A stretch of DNA of 64,000 nucleotides from Molanna angustata (taxonomy: Eukaryota; Arthropoda; Insecta; Trichoptera; Molannidae): the NCBI GenBank assembly GCA_963576475.1, contig OY754980.1, forward strand, positions 34,339,431-34,403,430, given 5' to 3'. Below are positions 10,944 to 23,500 of the stretch, piece after piece. The notes below the pieces were generated by a model. It worked only from the letters and a program-made list of their open reading frames with translations. It did no database searches and was not told where the DNA came from. Position 1 is the stretch's first letter. Each line of letters opens with the position of its first letter. The position numbers were made by a program, and so were the translations under genes.

Positions 10944-11156
10944 ATGTATAGTGAAAGTGAAAAAAACAAAGCCGAAAAAGCGTGGTTAAAAGAACATCTG
11001 AAAAGTGCATTCAAAAATCGCAACAACATTAAGCTTCGCTTAAAAGTGTTGCACACTGAGTTAACGCATGAACTACATCCATTCGAATGGGATTTACTAG
11101 ATGATAAAGTTCGTCAATTCGCAAGTGTAGATGCATTCAGAAAAAAACTGTGATAA
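10944..11156 (+). other. Unrecognised 69-codon ORF, charged and helix-prone
   Basis: The frame begins with ATG and encodes MYSESEKNKAEKAWLKEH, then a Lys/Arg-rich helical stretch, then ELHPFEWDLLDDKVRQFAS and FRKKL before the stop. Unlike most small frames here it is rich in charged residues and not driven by A/T homopolymers. AATAA-type words follow within 50 bases, and a hammerhead-like motif starts 180 bases downstream. I do not recognise the family. It may be the end of a retroelement ORF or a small exon. Confidence 0.3.
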
Positions 11157-11338
11157 AGAAAAAACTTAAAAATCTCATTTATAACAATAATAAATTGAAT
11201 AATCAAATAAATTTAAACCGGACGCCCCTGTTCAAGATCTTTCCACTACCACCCACACGCACTCATAACTCCTCCCCCTAACTGCAATAACACTACACAC
11301 GTTCGTTACATAGTTTTAAGTTTTAGTATTAGTTTGTT

Positions 11339-11372
11339 CTGATGAGGGAGCGGGTCAGCTCCGCAACTAGTA
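11339..11372 (+). ncRNA. Hammerhead-ribozyme-like motif (one core change)
   Basis: The plus strand reads CTGATGA (11339-11345). A hairpin GGAGC-loop-GCTCC is stem II. Then comes GCAA where the catalytic core needs GAAA, then the self-complementary ACTAGT and an A at the cleavage position. The first three helix I pairs (UU/AA, G/C) can form with the bases before CTGATGA. The A-to-C change in the GAAA box is expected to abolish or strongly reduce cleavage. Downstream CTCATTAGTGGTGTAAACA matches the flank of the 53.6 kb motif (CTCATAAGTGGTGTATACC), tying the two to one element family. Penelope-like elements and retrozymes are known carriers of such minimal type I hammerheads. Confidence 0.5.
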
Positions 11373-11599
11373 AACTCATTAGTGGTGTAAACAAAGTAAT
11401 TTGTAATTTTAATTTATTATTCAAAAATATTTATCTGACAATACTTGTTTACATCTTCCTCTCCTCTTCCTTTCCTTATCATTTAGTTTTCCTATCGTTG
11501 CTATGAACCGTTCTTAAATCACTTTGTTTTTTTTTTTTACTTTTTTTCTGCGTCTTTGTTTATTTTTGTAATGTGATTAACTTATTGCCATAGTACAAA

Positions 11600-11690
11600 C
11601 TGTTTTGTATATTTAACATTTAATCTGGTTGGGTGGAATAAATTGCCATCAGGCAATAAACCCGCCAGTGTACTCATTATATGTACAGAA
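11600..11690 (+). repeat. LINE 3'-UTR-like scrap
   Basis: GGAATAAATTGCCATCAGGC followed by AATAAACCCGCC resembles the conserved GGCAATAAGTCCGCC-type 3' UTR of some insect LINEs. A matching minus-strand scrap is at 59.5 kb. No coding part is attached. Confidence 0.35.
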
Positions 11691-12383
11691 ACTAAAAAAA
11701 ACTAAATAATTAATTGTATTGCCTACACAGAGATAATGATTTTTTTACTGGAGGTAATATATGTAGGTATGTAGGGAAAAATCAATGTAGGTGTAGGTGT
11801 AGGTACATACATAAAAAATATTATGTAATTACTGAGGAAATGTATTTAGGTATCTGGATATTCCAGAATGTAGCATTGTATTATACATCAAAGCTGATGG
11901 TTCCGAAAGTAGAATATATATATATAATGTAGGTACATATGTATATTCAGATTCAGAGTATTATAATGATATTATATCTGCAGCAGAATACAGACGTAAA
12001 AAGATAAACAGATTTTTGCCGAAAATAATTAGGTTTTCTACCTGAGTTTTGAATTATATCAAAAAAGGGGATTCACATTTTTCTGTTCGTATTAAGTTAG
12101 TATATATCTACGTTTTTGTAATTGTGATGGCTTTATCTTGTTTGTACGGAGTATTGCAGAATATAATGAAGACTTATTTTTATTACAATTCTAGTAATAC
12201 TCGTATTGATATACTAACTTTGCTTAAAACTCGTATGTTTTTTTTTCAATTTCAAATTTAATGGCATTCAGTTCGTACTGAATAGGAATATAATAAATCA
12301 TACAAATATGTTTAACTGTGAGACACATGTTCAGTTACATGTGAGGCGCTGGCTTAGAATAGTGCTTCCACTTTTCTATCATT
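11691..12383. other. AT-rich non-coding stretch before the satellite
   Basis: Short TAGGTG and TATATA runs are visible near 11760-11810 and 11920. No gene is supported. Confidence 0.4.
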
Positions 12384-15300
12384 GTTTTCGGGTGTCTCGT
12401 AAGAGCCGGGTAATCTAAAATACAACAGGCAACAATAACATCTGACATAGTTCAGCTATGAGGTTCACCACCACACATTCTGAATGTAGTGTTTCGGGTG
12501 ACTCGTTAGAGCCGGGTAATCTAAAATACAACAGGCAACAATAACATCTCACATAGTTCAGCTATGAGGTTCACCACCACACATTCTGAATGTAGTGTTT
12601 CGGGTGTCTCGTTAGAGCCGGGTAATCTAAAATACAACAGGCAACAATAACATCTCACATAGTTCAGCAATGAGGTTCACTTCCACACATTCTGAATGTA
12701 GTGTTTCGGGTGTCTCGTTAGAGCCGGGTAATAGAAAATACAACAGGCAACAATAACATCTCACATAGTTCAGTAATGAGGTTCACTTCCACACATTCTG
12801 AATGTAGTGTTTCGGGTGTCTCGTTAGAGCCGGGTAATCTAAAATACAACAGGCAACAATAACATCTCACATAGTTCAGCAATGAGGTTCACTTCCACAC
12901 ATTCTGAATTAGTGTTTCGGGTGTCTCGTTAGAGCCGGGTAATAGAAAATACAACAGGCAACAGTAACATCTCACATAGTTCAGCAATGAGGTTCACTTC
13001 CACACATTCTGAATGTAGTGTTTCGGGTGTCTCGTTAGAGCCGGGTAATAGAAAATACAACAGGCAACAGTAACATCTCACATAGTTCAGCAATGAGGTT
13101 CACTTCCACACATTCTGAATGTAGTGTTTCGGGTGTCTCGTTAGAGCCGGGTAATAGAAAATACAACAGGCAACAGTAACATCTCACATAGTTCAGCAAT
13201 GAGGTTCACTTCCACACATTCTGAATGTAGTGTTTCGGGTGTCTCGTTAGAGCCGGGTAATAGAAAATACAACAGGCAACAGTAACATCTCACATAGTTC
13301 AGCAATGAGGTTCACTTCCACACATTCTGAATGTAGTGTTTCGGGTGTCTCGTTAGAGCCGGGTAATAGAAAATACAACAGGCAACAGTAACATCTCACA
13401 TAGTTCAGCAATGAGGTTCACTTCCACACATTCTGAATGTAGTGTTTCGGGTGTCTCGTTAGAGCCGGGTAATCTAAAATACAACAGGCAACAATAACAT
13501 CTCACATAGTTCAGCAATGAGGTTCACTTCCACACATTCTGAATGTAGTGTTTCGGGTGTCTCGTTACAGCCGGGTAATAGAAAATACAACAGGCAACAG
13601 TAACATCTCACATAGTTCAGCAATGAGGTTCACTTCCACACATTCTGAATGTAGTGTTTCGGGTGTCTCGTTAGAGCCGGGTAATAGAAAATACAACAGG
13701 CAACAGTAACATCTCACATAGTTCAGCAATGAGGTTCACTTCCACACATTCTGAATGTAGTGTTTCGGGTGTCTCGTTAGAGCCGGGTAATAGAAAATAC
13801 AACAGGCAACAGTAACATCTCACATAGTTCAGCAATGAGGTTCACTTCCACACATTCTGAATGTAGTGTTTCGGGTGTCTCGTTAGAGCCGGGTAATAGA
13901 AAATACAACAGGCAACAGTAACATCTCACATAGTTCAGCAATGAGGTTCACTTCCACACATTCTGAATGTAGTGTTTCGGGTGTCTCGTTAGAGCCGGGT
14001 AATAGAAAATACAACAGGCAACAGTAACATCTCACATAGTTCAGCAATGAGGTTCACTTCCACACATTCTGAATGTAGTGTTTCGGGTATCTCGTTAGAG
14101 CCGGGTAATAGAAAATACAACAGGCAACAGTAACATCTCACATAGTTCAGCAATGAGGTTCACTTCCACACATTCTGAATGTAGTGTTTCGGGTGTCTCG
14201 TTAGAGCCGGGTAATAGAAAATACAACAGGCAACAGTAACATCTCACATAGTTCAGCAATGAGGTTCACTTCCACACATTCTGAATGTAGTGTTTCGGGT
14301 GTCTCGTTAGAGCCGGGTAATCTAAAATACAACAGGCAACAATAACATCTCACATAGTTCAGCAATGAGGTTCACTTCCACACATTCTGAATGTAGTGTT
14401 TCGGGTGTCTCGTTAGAGCCGGGTAATAGAAAATACAACAGGCAACAGTAACATCTCACATAGTTCAGCAATGAGGTTCACTTCCACACATTCTGAATGT
14501 AGTGTTTCGGGTGTCTCGTTAGAGCCGGGTAATAGAAAATACAACAGGCAACAGTAACATCTCACATAGTTCAGCAATGAGGTTCACTTCCACACATTCT
14601 GAATGTAGTGTTTCGGGTGTCTCGTTAGAGCCGGGTAATAGAAAATACAACAGGCAACAGTAACATCTCACATAGTTCAGCAATGAGGTTCACTTCCACA
14701 CATTCTGAATGTAGTGTTTCGGGTGTCTCGTTAGAGCCGGGTAATAGAAAATACAACAGGCAACAGTAACATCTCACATAGTTCAGCAATGAGGTTCACT
14801 TCCACACATTCTGAATGTAGTGTTTCGGGTGTCTCGTTAGAGCCGGGTAATAGAAAATACAACAGGCAACAGTAACATCTCACATAGTTCAGCAATGAGG
14901 TTCACTTCCACACATTCTGAATGTAGTGTTTCGGGTGTCTCGTTAGAGCCGGGTAATAGAAAATACAACAGGCAACAGTAACATCTCACATAGTTCAGCA
15001 ATGAGGTTCACTTCCACACATTCTGAATGTAGTGTTTCGGGTGTCTCGTTAGAGCCGGGTAATAGAAAATACAACAGGCAACAGTAACATCTCACATAGT
15101 TCAGCAATGAGGTTCACTTCCACACATTCTGAATGTAGTGTTTCGGGTGTCTCGTTAGAGCCGGGTAATAGAAAATACAACAGGCAAAAGTAACATCTCA
15201 CATAGTTCAGCAATGAGGTTCACTTCCACACATTCTGAATGTAGTGTTTCGGGTGTCTCGTTAGAGCCGGGTAATCTAAAATACAACAGGCAACAATAAC

Positions 15301-18300
15301 ATCTCACATAGTTCAGCAATGAGGTTCACTTCCACACATTCTGAATGTAGTGTTTCGGGTGTCTCGTTAGAGCCGGGTAATAGAAAATACAACAGGCAAC
15401 AGTAACATCTCACATAGTTCAGCAATGAGGTTCACTTCCACACATTCTGAATGTAGTGTTTCGGGTGTCTCGTTAGAGCCGGGTAATAGAAAATACAACA
15501 GGCAACAGTAACATCTCACATAGTTCAGCAATGAGGTTCACTTCCACACATTCTGAATGTAGTGTTTCGGGTGTCTCGTTAGAGCCGGGTAATAGAAAAT
15601 ACAACAGGCAACAGTAACATCTCACATAGTTCAGCAATGAGGTTCACTTCCACACATTCTGAATGTAGTGTTTCGGGTGTCTCGTTAGAGCCGGGTAATC
15701 TAAAATACAACAGGCAACAATAACATCTCACATAGTTCAGCAATGAGGTTCACTTCCACACATTCTGAATGTAGTGTTTCGGGTGTCTCGTTAGAGCCGG
15801 GTAATAGAAAATACAACAGGCAACAGTAACATCTCACATAGTTCAGCAATGAGGTTCACTTCCACACATTCTGAATGTAGTGTTTCGGGTGTCTCGTTAG
15901 AGCCGGGTAATAGAAAATACAACAGGCAACAGTAACATCTCACATAGTTCAGCAATGAGGTTCACTTCCACACATTCTGAATGTAGTGTTTCGGGTGTCT
16001 CGTTAGAGCCGGGTAATAGAAAATACAACAGGCAACAGTAACATCTCACATAGTTCAGCAATGAGGTTCACTTCCACACATTCTGAATGTAGTGTTTCGG
16101 GTGTCTCGTTAGAGCCGGGTAATAGAAAATACAACAGGCAACAGTAACATCTCACATAGTTCAGCAATGAGGTTCACTTCCACACATTCTGAATGTAGTG
16201 TTTCGGGTGTCTCGTTAGAGCCGGGTAATCTAAAATACAACAGGCAACAATAACATCTCACATAGTTCAGCAATGAGGTTCACTTCCACACATTCTGAAT
16301 GTAGTGTTTCGGGTGTCTCGTTAGAGCCGGGTAATAGAAAATACAACAGGCAACAGTAACATCTCACATAGTTCAGCAATGAGGTTCACTTCCACACATT
16401 CTGAATGTAGTGTTTCGGGTGTCTCGTTAGAGCCGGGTAATAGAAAATACAACAGGCAACAGTAACATCTCACATAGTTCAGCAATGAGGTTCACTTCCA
16501 CACATTCTGAATGTAGTGTTTCGGGTGTCTCGTTAGAGCCGGGTAATAGAAAATACAACAGGCAACAGTAACATCTCACATAGTTCAGCAATGAGGTTCA
16601 CTTCCACACATTCTGAATGTAGTGTTTCGGGTGTCTCGTTAGAGCCGGGTAATAGAAAATACAACAGGCAACAGTAACATCTCACATAGTTCAGCAATGA
16701 GGTTCACTTCCACACATTCTGAATGTAGTGTTTCGGGTGTCTCGTTAGAGCCGGGTAATAGAAAATACAACAGGCAACAGTAACATCTCACATAGTTCAG
16801 CAATGAGGTTCACTTCCACACATTCTGAATGTAGTGTTTCGGGTGTCTCGTTAGAGCCGGGTAATAGAAAATACAACAGGCAACAGTAACATCTCACATA
16901 GTTCAGCAATGAGGTTCACTTCCACACATTCTGAATGTAGTGTTTCGGGTGTCTCGTTAGAGCCGGGTAATAGAAAATACAACAGGCAACAGTAACATCT
17001 CACATAGTTCAGCAATGAGGTTCACTTCCACACATTCTGAATGTAGTGTTTCGGGTGTCTCGTTAGAGCCGGGTAATAGAAAATACAACAGGCAAAAGTA
17101 ACATCTCACATAGTTCAGCAATGAGGTTCACTTCCACACATTCTGAATGTAGTGTTTCGGGTGTCTCGTTAGAGCCGGGTAATCTAAAATACAACAGGCA
17201 ACAATAACATCTCACATAGTTCAGCAATGAGGTTCACTTCCACACATTCTGAATGTAGTGTTTCGGGTGTCTCGTTAGAGCCGGGTAATAGAAAATACAA
17301 CAGGCAACAGTAACATCTCACATAGTTCAGCAATGAGGTTCACTTCCACACATTCTGAATGTAGTGTTTCGGGTGTCTCGTTAGAGCCGGGTAATAGAAA
17401 ATACAACAGGCAACAGTAACATCTCACATAGTTCAGCAATGAGGTTCACTTCCACACATTCTGAATGTAGTGTTTCGGGTGTCTCGTTAGAGCCGGGTAA
17501 TAGAAAATACAACAGGCAACAGTAACATCTCACATAGTTCAGCAATGAGGTTCACTTCCACACATTCTGAATGTAGTGTTTCGGGTGTCTCGTTAGAGCC
17601 GGGTAATCTAAAATACAACAGGCAACAATAACATCTCACATAGTTCAGCAATGAGGTTCACTTCCACACATTCTGAATGTAGTGTTTCGGGTGTCTCGTT
17701 AGAGCCGGGTAATAGAAAATACAACAGGCAACAGTAACATCTCACATAGTTCAGCAATGAGGTTCACTTCCACACATTCTGAATGTAGTGTTTCGGGTGT
17801 CTCGTTAGAGCCGGGTAATAGAAAATACAACAGGCAACAGTATCATCTCACATAGTTCAGCAATGAGGTTCACTTCCACACATTCTGAATGTAGTGTTTC
17901 GGGTGTCTCGTTAGAGCCGGGTAATAGAAAATACAACAGGCAACAGTAACATCTCACATAGTTCAGCAATGAGGTTCACTTCCACACATTCTGAATGTAG
18001 TGTTTCGGGTGTCTCGTTAGAGCCGGGTAATAGAAAATACAACAGGCAACAGTAACATCTCACATAGTTCAGCAATGAGGTTCACTTCCACACATTCTGA
18101 ATGTAGTGTTTCGGGTGTCTCGTTAGAGCCGGGTAATAGAAAATACAACAGGCAACAGTAACATCTCACATAGTTCAGCAATGAGGTTCACTTCCACACA
18201 TTCTGAATGTAGTGTTTCGGGTGTCTCGTTAGAGCCGGGTAATAGAAAATACAACAGGCAACAATAACATCTCACATAGTTCAGCAATGAGGTTCACTTC

Positions 18301-18572
18301 CACACATTCTGAATGTAGTGTTTCGGGTGTCTCGTTAGAGCCGGGTAATAGAAAATACAACAGGCAACAGTAACATCTCACATAGTTCAGCAATGAGGTT
18401 CACTTCCACACATTCTGAATGTAGTGTTTCGGGTGTCTCGTTAGAGCCGGGTAATCTAAAATACAACAGGCAACAATAACATCTCACATAGTTCAGCAAT
18501 GAGGTTCACCATCACACATTCTGAATGTAGTGTTTCGGGTATCTCGTAAGAGCCGGGTAATAGAAAATACAA
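12384..18572 (+). repeat. 106-bp satellite array, about 58 copies
   Basis: The monomer is 106 bp and begins GTGTTTCGGGTGTCTCGTTA, includes GAGCCGGGTAATAGAAAATA and ends CACATTCTGAATGTA. Copies are almost identical in the core. Two main variants alternate: TAATAGAAAA with CAACAGTAAC, and TAATCTAAAA with CAACAATAAC. The CTAAAA variant occurs at 13469, 14317, 15271, 15695, 16225, 17179, 17603 and 18451, spaced 8, 9, 4, 5, 9, 4 and 8 monomers. Edge monomers are more diverged (CTCGTAAGAG, CACCACCACAC). No monomer has an open frame of note. The homogeneity implies recent unequal crossing over. Confidence 0.97.
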
Positions 18573-19181
18573 ATAAGAAATAATATAAATAAGAAATATC
18601 CCTCGATCCACCAAGGCTACATAATTTATATACATATACCAACCAACGTACTAGGTGCTTATTTATTTTAAAAATGAACTCAAGTTTGATTTAAAATACG
18701 CAATGAAATATTATTTTGAAGTTTTTTTATGTAGGGATATATTTATGTATTTTTATTCTCAAATTACGTAAAATCCTACAAACTTGATAGAAGTTTTTTT
18801 TCCTAATATATTTTTATCGAGTATCGTCTAACTTTGGAATTGATTTTGAAACCCTCACATCGAATTTCCTAACTCATAGATATTGATTGAGTATTCGTAT
18901 TTGCTATATAAATTGATTAAGAATATTTTCTAGGAAAATCACATTCAGAATATTATAACTATTACCTACATCTATTCCAGATTGATAGAAATAATTTGAC
19001 TAAGTACGAAATCATTAATCGTTTTTCTAGGAAGGCACCTACATAATATAAAGTATGGAAGGAATTTTGTGTAATATATTAGTAATTAGATTTACCCTTT
19101 TGATCGTCAGTTCTTGATGGAATCCCATTTCTATTTATTAAAAATTTTAATAAATTAATTTTTTAAATAAATAACGTTTAA
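18573..19181. other. AT-rich non-coding stretch
   Basis: No gene or clear repeat. Confidence 0.45.
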
Positions 19182-19200
19182 AATCAATTCCACTATTTAT

Positions 19201-19395
19201 TTAGACTACAACCTACAGTTTAACAGAGTATTTATGAAAAAATCTAACTTGTCTTTTCTATTCTATTGTTTATATGTATGTTCTATTGTTTGCTATCCAT
19301 GAAAAAATCTAACTTGTTTTTATATAAATACTCTGTTAAACTTACTACTTGAAAATGTTCTTAGCACGAAACCGGTTGTAGGTTGTAGTCTTACG
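19201..19395. mobile_element. Nested foldback element carrying a hammerhead-like motif
   Basis: The outer arms are GACTACAACCTACA (19204) and TGTAGGTTGTAGTC (to 19390). The inner arms are GTTTAACAGAGTATTTAT and its complement. It splits the left TIR region of the surrounding TTAA element. The right arm contains an extra segment of about 35 bases with CGAAACCGGTT that the left arm lacks exactly between the two blocks. A direct repeat ATGAAAAAATCTAACTTGT also occurs twice inside. Confidence 0.7.
19346..19378 (+). ncRNA. Decayed hammerhead-like motif
   Basis: The plus strand reads ACTTGAAAATG, a weak short stem, GCACGAAA and then the self-complementary ACCGGT followed by T. The GAAA box and the ACCGGT element match the 53.6 kb motif, but the CUGANGA box has become UUGAAAA (C3 and G8 lost). 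It is expected to be inactive. Confidence 0.35.
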
Positions 19396-20127
19396 GTCTT
19401 ACTTATTAGATTTCGTTAATAGCTTACTTAACGCGTAACTAGATAAGCACGACTAAAATAGTTAAGATCGGTATTAAAAAATCTTACTTATAAACGTATA
19501 CTAAGATGTGACTTACTAGTTCACTAAATTGTTTACGAACACCCTCATTTATTTTTTTCATATGGTCACATTGGCTTCACAGATGTCAAAAAATAGAAAA
19601 TTACATGTAATTTTTGAATAGCTGAAATCGAAAAATGAAAACGAAAACCGCTTTGTGCCGTGTTGAGTCAAATTAAACATGATTGCGATGAAGAATAACT
19701 AGGAAAATCTTTATAAGTATTAGATTTTTCTGTCAACCTCAAATATGCGTCGGAACATATGTGAAAGATCCGCCATTTTGAAATATTTGTTATGACGCGT
19801 TAGTCAAGCGTTAAACAACCTCTCTACCTGTCTTAACTTGACGTATATGCAATTAAGGCGTAATAAAGATAGTCACTGTTTATAAGTAAACTTTTACGTT
19901 AATCACGCTCTATTACCAGGTACTATAGATAGTTTACGTTTATAAGTAAGACGGTTTATAAATAGTGGAATTGATTTTAAACACGTTTTTACTCTCCACA
20001 CTATGGAATAGGGGAGAGTCATGATTTCGCAAAATTTAAGCGTATTTTTTTTACATCAATTTCTCAATGGATATCATGTAGAGAATGCACACTATGAGTT
20101 TCGTCGTGATGTGTTTGTGTGTATGGC

Positions 20128-20420
20128 GTATACGCTGTACGCCGTACGCCGTACGCCGTAGCATTTATCTTTTTTGTGTCCTCTCTACAGCCCAAACTAT
20201 AAGTCTGATCGACTTCATATAAACATCATATGTGTAAAGTGCAAAGACCTAGAGCTGATTAGTTTTCCATAGACAACTTTTGATTTCTTCTCTATGAATT
20301 CATCATTTGCGTTGTTTTTTTTTTGTGTCCTCTCTGCAGCCCAAACTATAAGTCCGATTGACTTCATATTGATATCACATGTGTTAAGTCCATAAACTTA
20401 GAGCTGATTAGTTTTCCATA
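20128..20420 (+). repeat. Leader repeats of the giant element
   Basis: A GTACGCC short tandem (about 20138-20160) is followed by two units of about 155 bp. Both carry TGTGTCCTCTCTACAGCCCA or a variant, and GAGCTGATTAGTTTTCCATA. The second phrase is recognisably the ancestor of the AACTGATTAGCTTTCCATAA segment of the 313-bp monomer. The leader therefore grades into the array. The same block recurs at 23916-24210. Confidence 0.75.
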
Positions 20421-20599
20421 GACAACGGTTCATTTTTTCCCAATGTTTCTTTATGATTTCATCTATTAAAACTGAAAAAATGCTCTCACGACCTGGAAAT
20501 TAGAGATATTTTAATTTGGTTTCAACTATTTATACAACACCAAGAATCTTCATAAAATTGTATTCAAAGTTGGTCAATGTTAAAAGAAAAATATTCAAC

Positions 20600-23500
20600 G
20601 GTTTCAAAAATTATATTTTATTTAATGGATATTTGTATGAAACTTATATGTAACAAGAGAATTTTTTTATATTTGGCAATGTTCAGTTCATTGATTTCAT
20701 ATTGATATAAGAATATTAATAGCTTGAACTTAGAACTGGTTAGCTTTTCATAGATATCATAAAATTTCTTCATATGATATCACGTGTCAACATTGTCAAA
20801 ATGCTCTAACGCTCTTTGAAACAAAATTTATCTGCTTTTTTTAAAATATTTCATACAACATAAGCAGTCTTCACTATACTGCATTAATAGTTTGTCTATC
20901 TTAACATAAAAATATACTATCGGAAGAAAATTTATATTCCTGTTAGTAACATTTAGTATGAATAAAAATGTAATTAGATAAATTTCTATTTATGGAAACG
21001 TTCAGTAATTTGATTTCATGTTATAATGTAAAGAGCTTGAACATAGAACTGATTAGCTTTCCATAAATAACAAAAAAAATCTTCATATGATATCACCTGT
21101 CAAAATTTGGAAAATGCTCTCGCGTTCTTTAGAACAAAATTTATCTGCTTTTTTTAAAATATTTCATACAACATAAGCATTCTTCCCTATACTCCATTAA
21201 TAGTTTGTATATCTTAACATAAAAATATACTATCGGAAGAAAATTTATATTCCTGATAGTAACATTTAGTATGAATAAAAATGTAATTAGATAAATTTCT
21301 ATGTATGGAAAAGTTCAGTAATTTGATTTCATGTTATAATGTAAAGAGCTTGAACATAGAACTGATTAGCTTTCCATAAATAACAAAAAAAATCTTCATA
21401 TGATATCACCTGTCAAAATTTGGAAAATGCTCTCGCGTTCTTTAGAACAAAATTTATCTGCTTTTTTTAAAATATTTCATACAACATAAGCATTCTTCAC
21501 TATACTGCATTAATAGTTTGTTTATCTTCACATAAAAATATACTATCGGAAGAAAATTTACATTCCTGATAGTAACATTTAGTATGAATAAAAATGTAAT
21601 TAGATAAATTTCTATGTATGGAAAAGTTCAGTAATTTGATTTCATGTTATAATGTAAAGAGCTTGAACATAGAACTGATTAGCTTTCCATAAATAACAAA
21701 AAAAATCTTCATATGATATCACGTGTCAAAATTTTGAAAATGCTCTCGCGTTCTTTAAATCAAAATTTATCTGCTTTTTTAAAAATATTTCATACAACAT
21801 AAGCATTCTTCACTATACTGCATTAATAGTTTGTCTATCTTAACATAAAAATATACTATCGGAAGAAAATTTATATTCCTGATAGTAACATTTAGTATGA
21901 ATAAAAATGTAATTAGATAAATTTCTATGTATGGAAACGTTCAGTAATTTGATTTCATGTTATTATGTAAAGAGCTTGAACATAGAACTGATTAGCTTTC
22001 CATAAATAACAAAAAAATTCTTCATATAATATCACGTGTCAAAATTTTGAAAATGCTCTCGCGTTCTTTAAAACAAAATTTATCTGCTTTTTTTAAAATA
22101 TTTCATACAACATAAGGATTCTTCACTATACTGCATTAATAGTTTGTTTATCTTAACATAAAAATATACTATCGGAAGAAAATTTATATTCCTGATAGTA
22201 ACATTTAGTATGAATAAAAATGTAATTAGATAAATTTCTATGTATGGAAACGTTCAGTAATTTGATTTCATGTTATAATGTAAAGAGCTTGAACATAGAA
22301 CTGATAAGCTTTCCATAAATAACAAAAAAATCTTCATATGATATCACGTGTCAAAATTTTGAAAATGCTCTCGCGTTCTTTAAATCAAAATTTATCTGCT
22401 TTTTTAAAAATATTTCAAACAACATAAGCATTCTTCACTATACTGCATTAATAGTTTGTCTATCTTAACATAAAAATATACTATCGGAAGAAAATTTATA
22501 TTCCTGATAGTAACATTTAGTATGAATAAAAATGTAATTAGATAAATTTCTATGTATGGAAACGTTCAGTAATTTGATTTCATGTTATAATGTAAAGAGC
22601 TTGAACATAGAACTGATTAGCTTTCCATAAATAACAAAAAAATCTTCATATGATATCACGTGTCAAAATTTTGAAAATGCTCTCGCGTTCTTTAAATCAA
22701 AATTTATCTGCTTTTTTTAAAATATTTCATACAACATAAGCATTCTTCACTATACTGTTTTAATAGTTTGTTTATCTTAACATAAAAATATACTATCGGA
22801 AGAAAATTTATATTCCTGGTAGTAACATTTTGTATGAATAAAAATGTAATTAGATAAATTTCTATGTATGGAAAAGTTCAGTAATTTGATTTCATGTTAT
22901 AATGTAAAGAGCTTGAACATAGAACTGATTAGCTTTCCATAAATAACAAAAAAATTCTTCATATGATATCACCTCTCCAAATTTGGAAAATGCTCTCGCG
23001 TTCTTTAGAACAAAATTTATCTGCTTTTTTTAAAATATTTCATACAACATAAGCATTCTTCCCTATACTGCATTAATAGTTTGTCTATCTTAACATAAAA
23101 ATATACTATCGGAAGAAAATTTATATTCCTGATAGTAACATTTAGTATGAATAAAAATGTAATTAGATAAATTTCTATGTATGGAAACGTTCAGTAATTT
23201 GATTTCATGTTATAATGTAAAGAGCTTGAACATAGAACTGATTAGCTTTCCATAAATAACAAAAAAATTCTTCATATGATATCACCTGTCAAAATTTGGA
23301 AAATACTCTTGCGTTCTTTAAAACAAAATTTATCTGCTTTTTTAAAAATATTTCATACAACATAAGCATTCTTCACTATACTGCATTAATAGTTTGTCTA
23401 TCTTAACATAAAAATATACTATCGGAAGAAAATTTACATTCCTGATAGTAACATTTAGTATGAATAAAAATGTAATTAGATAAATTTCTGTGTATGGAAA

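Larger units (their letters stand above)
19182..19976. mobile_element. TTAA-flanked TIR element (piggyBac-type target), non-autonomous
   Basis: Perfect 19-bp terminal inverted repeats AATCAATTCCACTATTTAT (19182-19200) and their complement (19958-19976) are each flanked by TTAA, the piggyBac-type target duplication. The subterminal CGTCTTACTTATAAACG on the right has a counterpart on the left near 19395, displaced by an insertion. No transposase is encoded. Alternative: another DNA transposon that happens to sit in TTAA-rich DNA, because the TIR does not start with the usual piggyBac CCY. Confidence 0.65.

Noticed and set aside
12384..18572. CRISPR-like periodic repeats
   Set aside because: Whole 106-bp units repeat with no unique spacers; this is a eukaryotic satellite.
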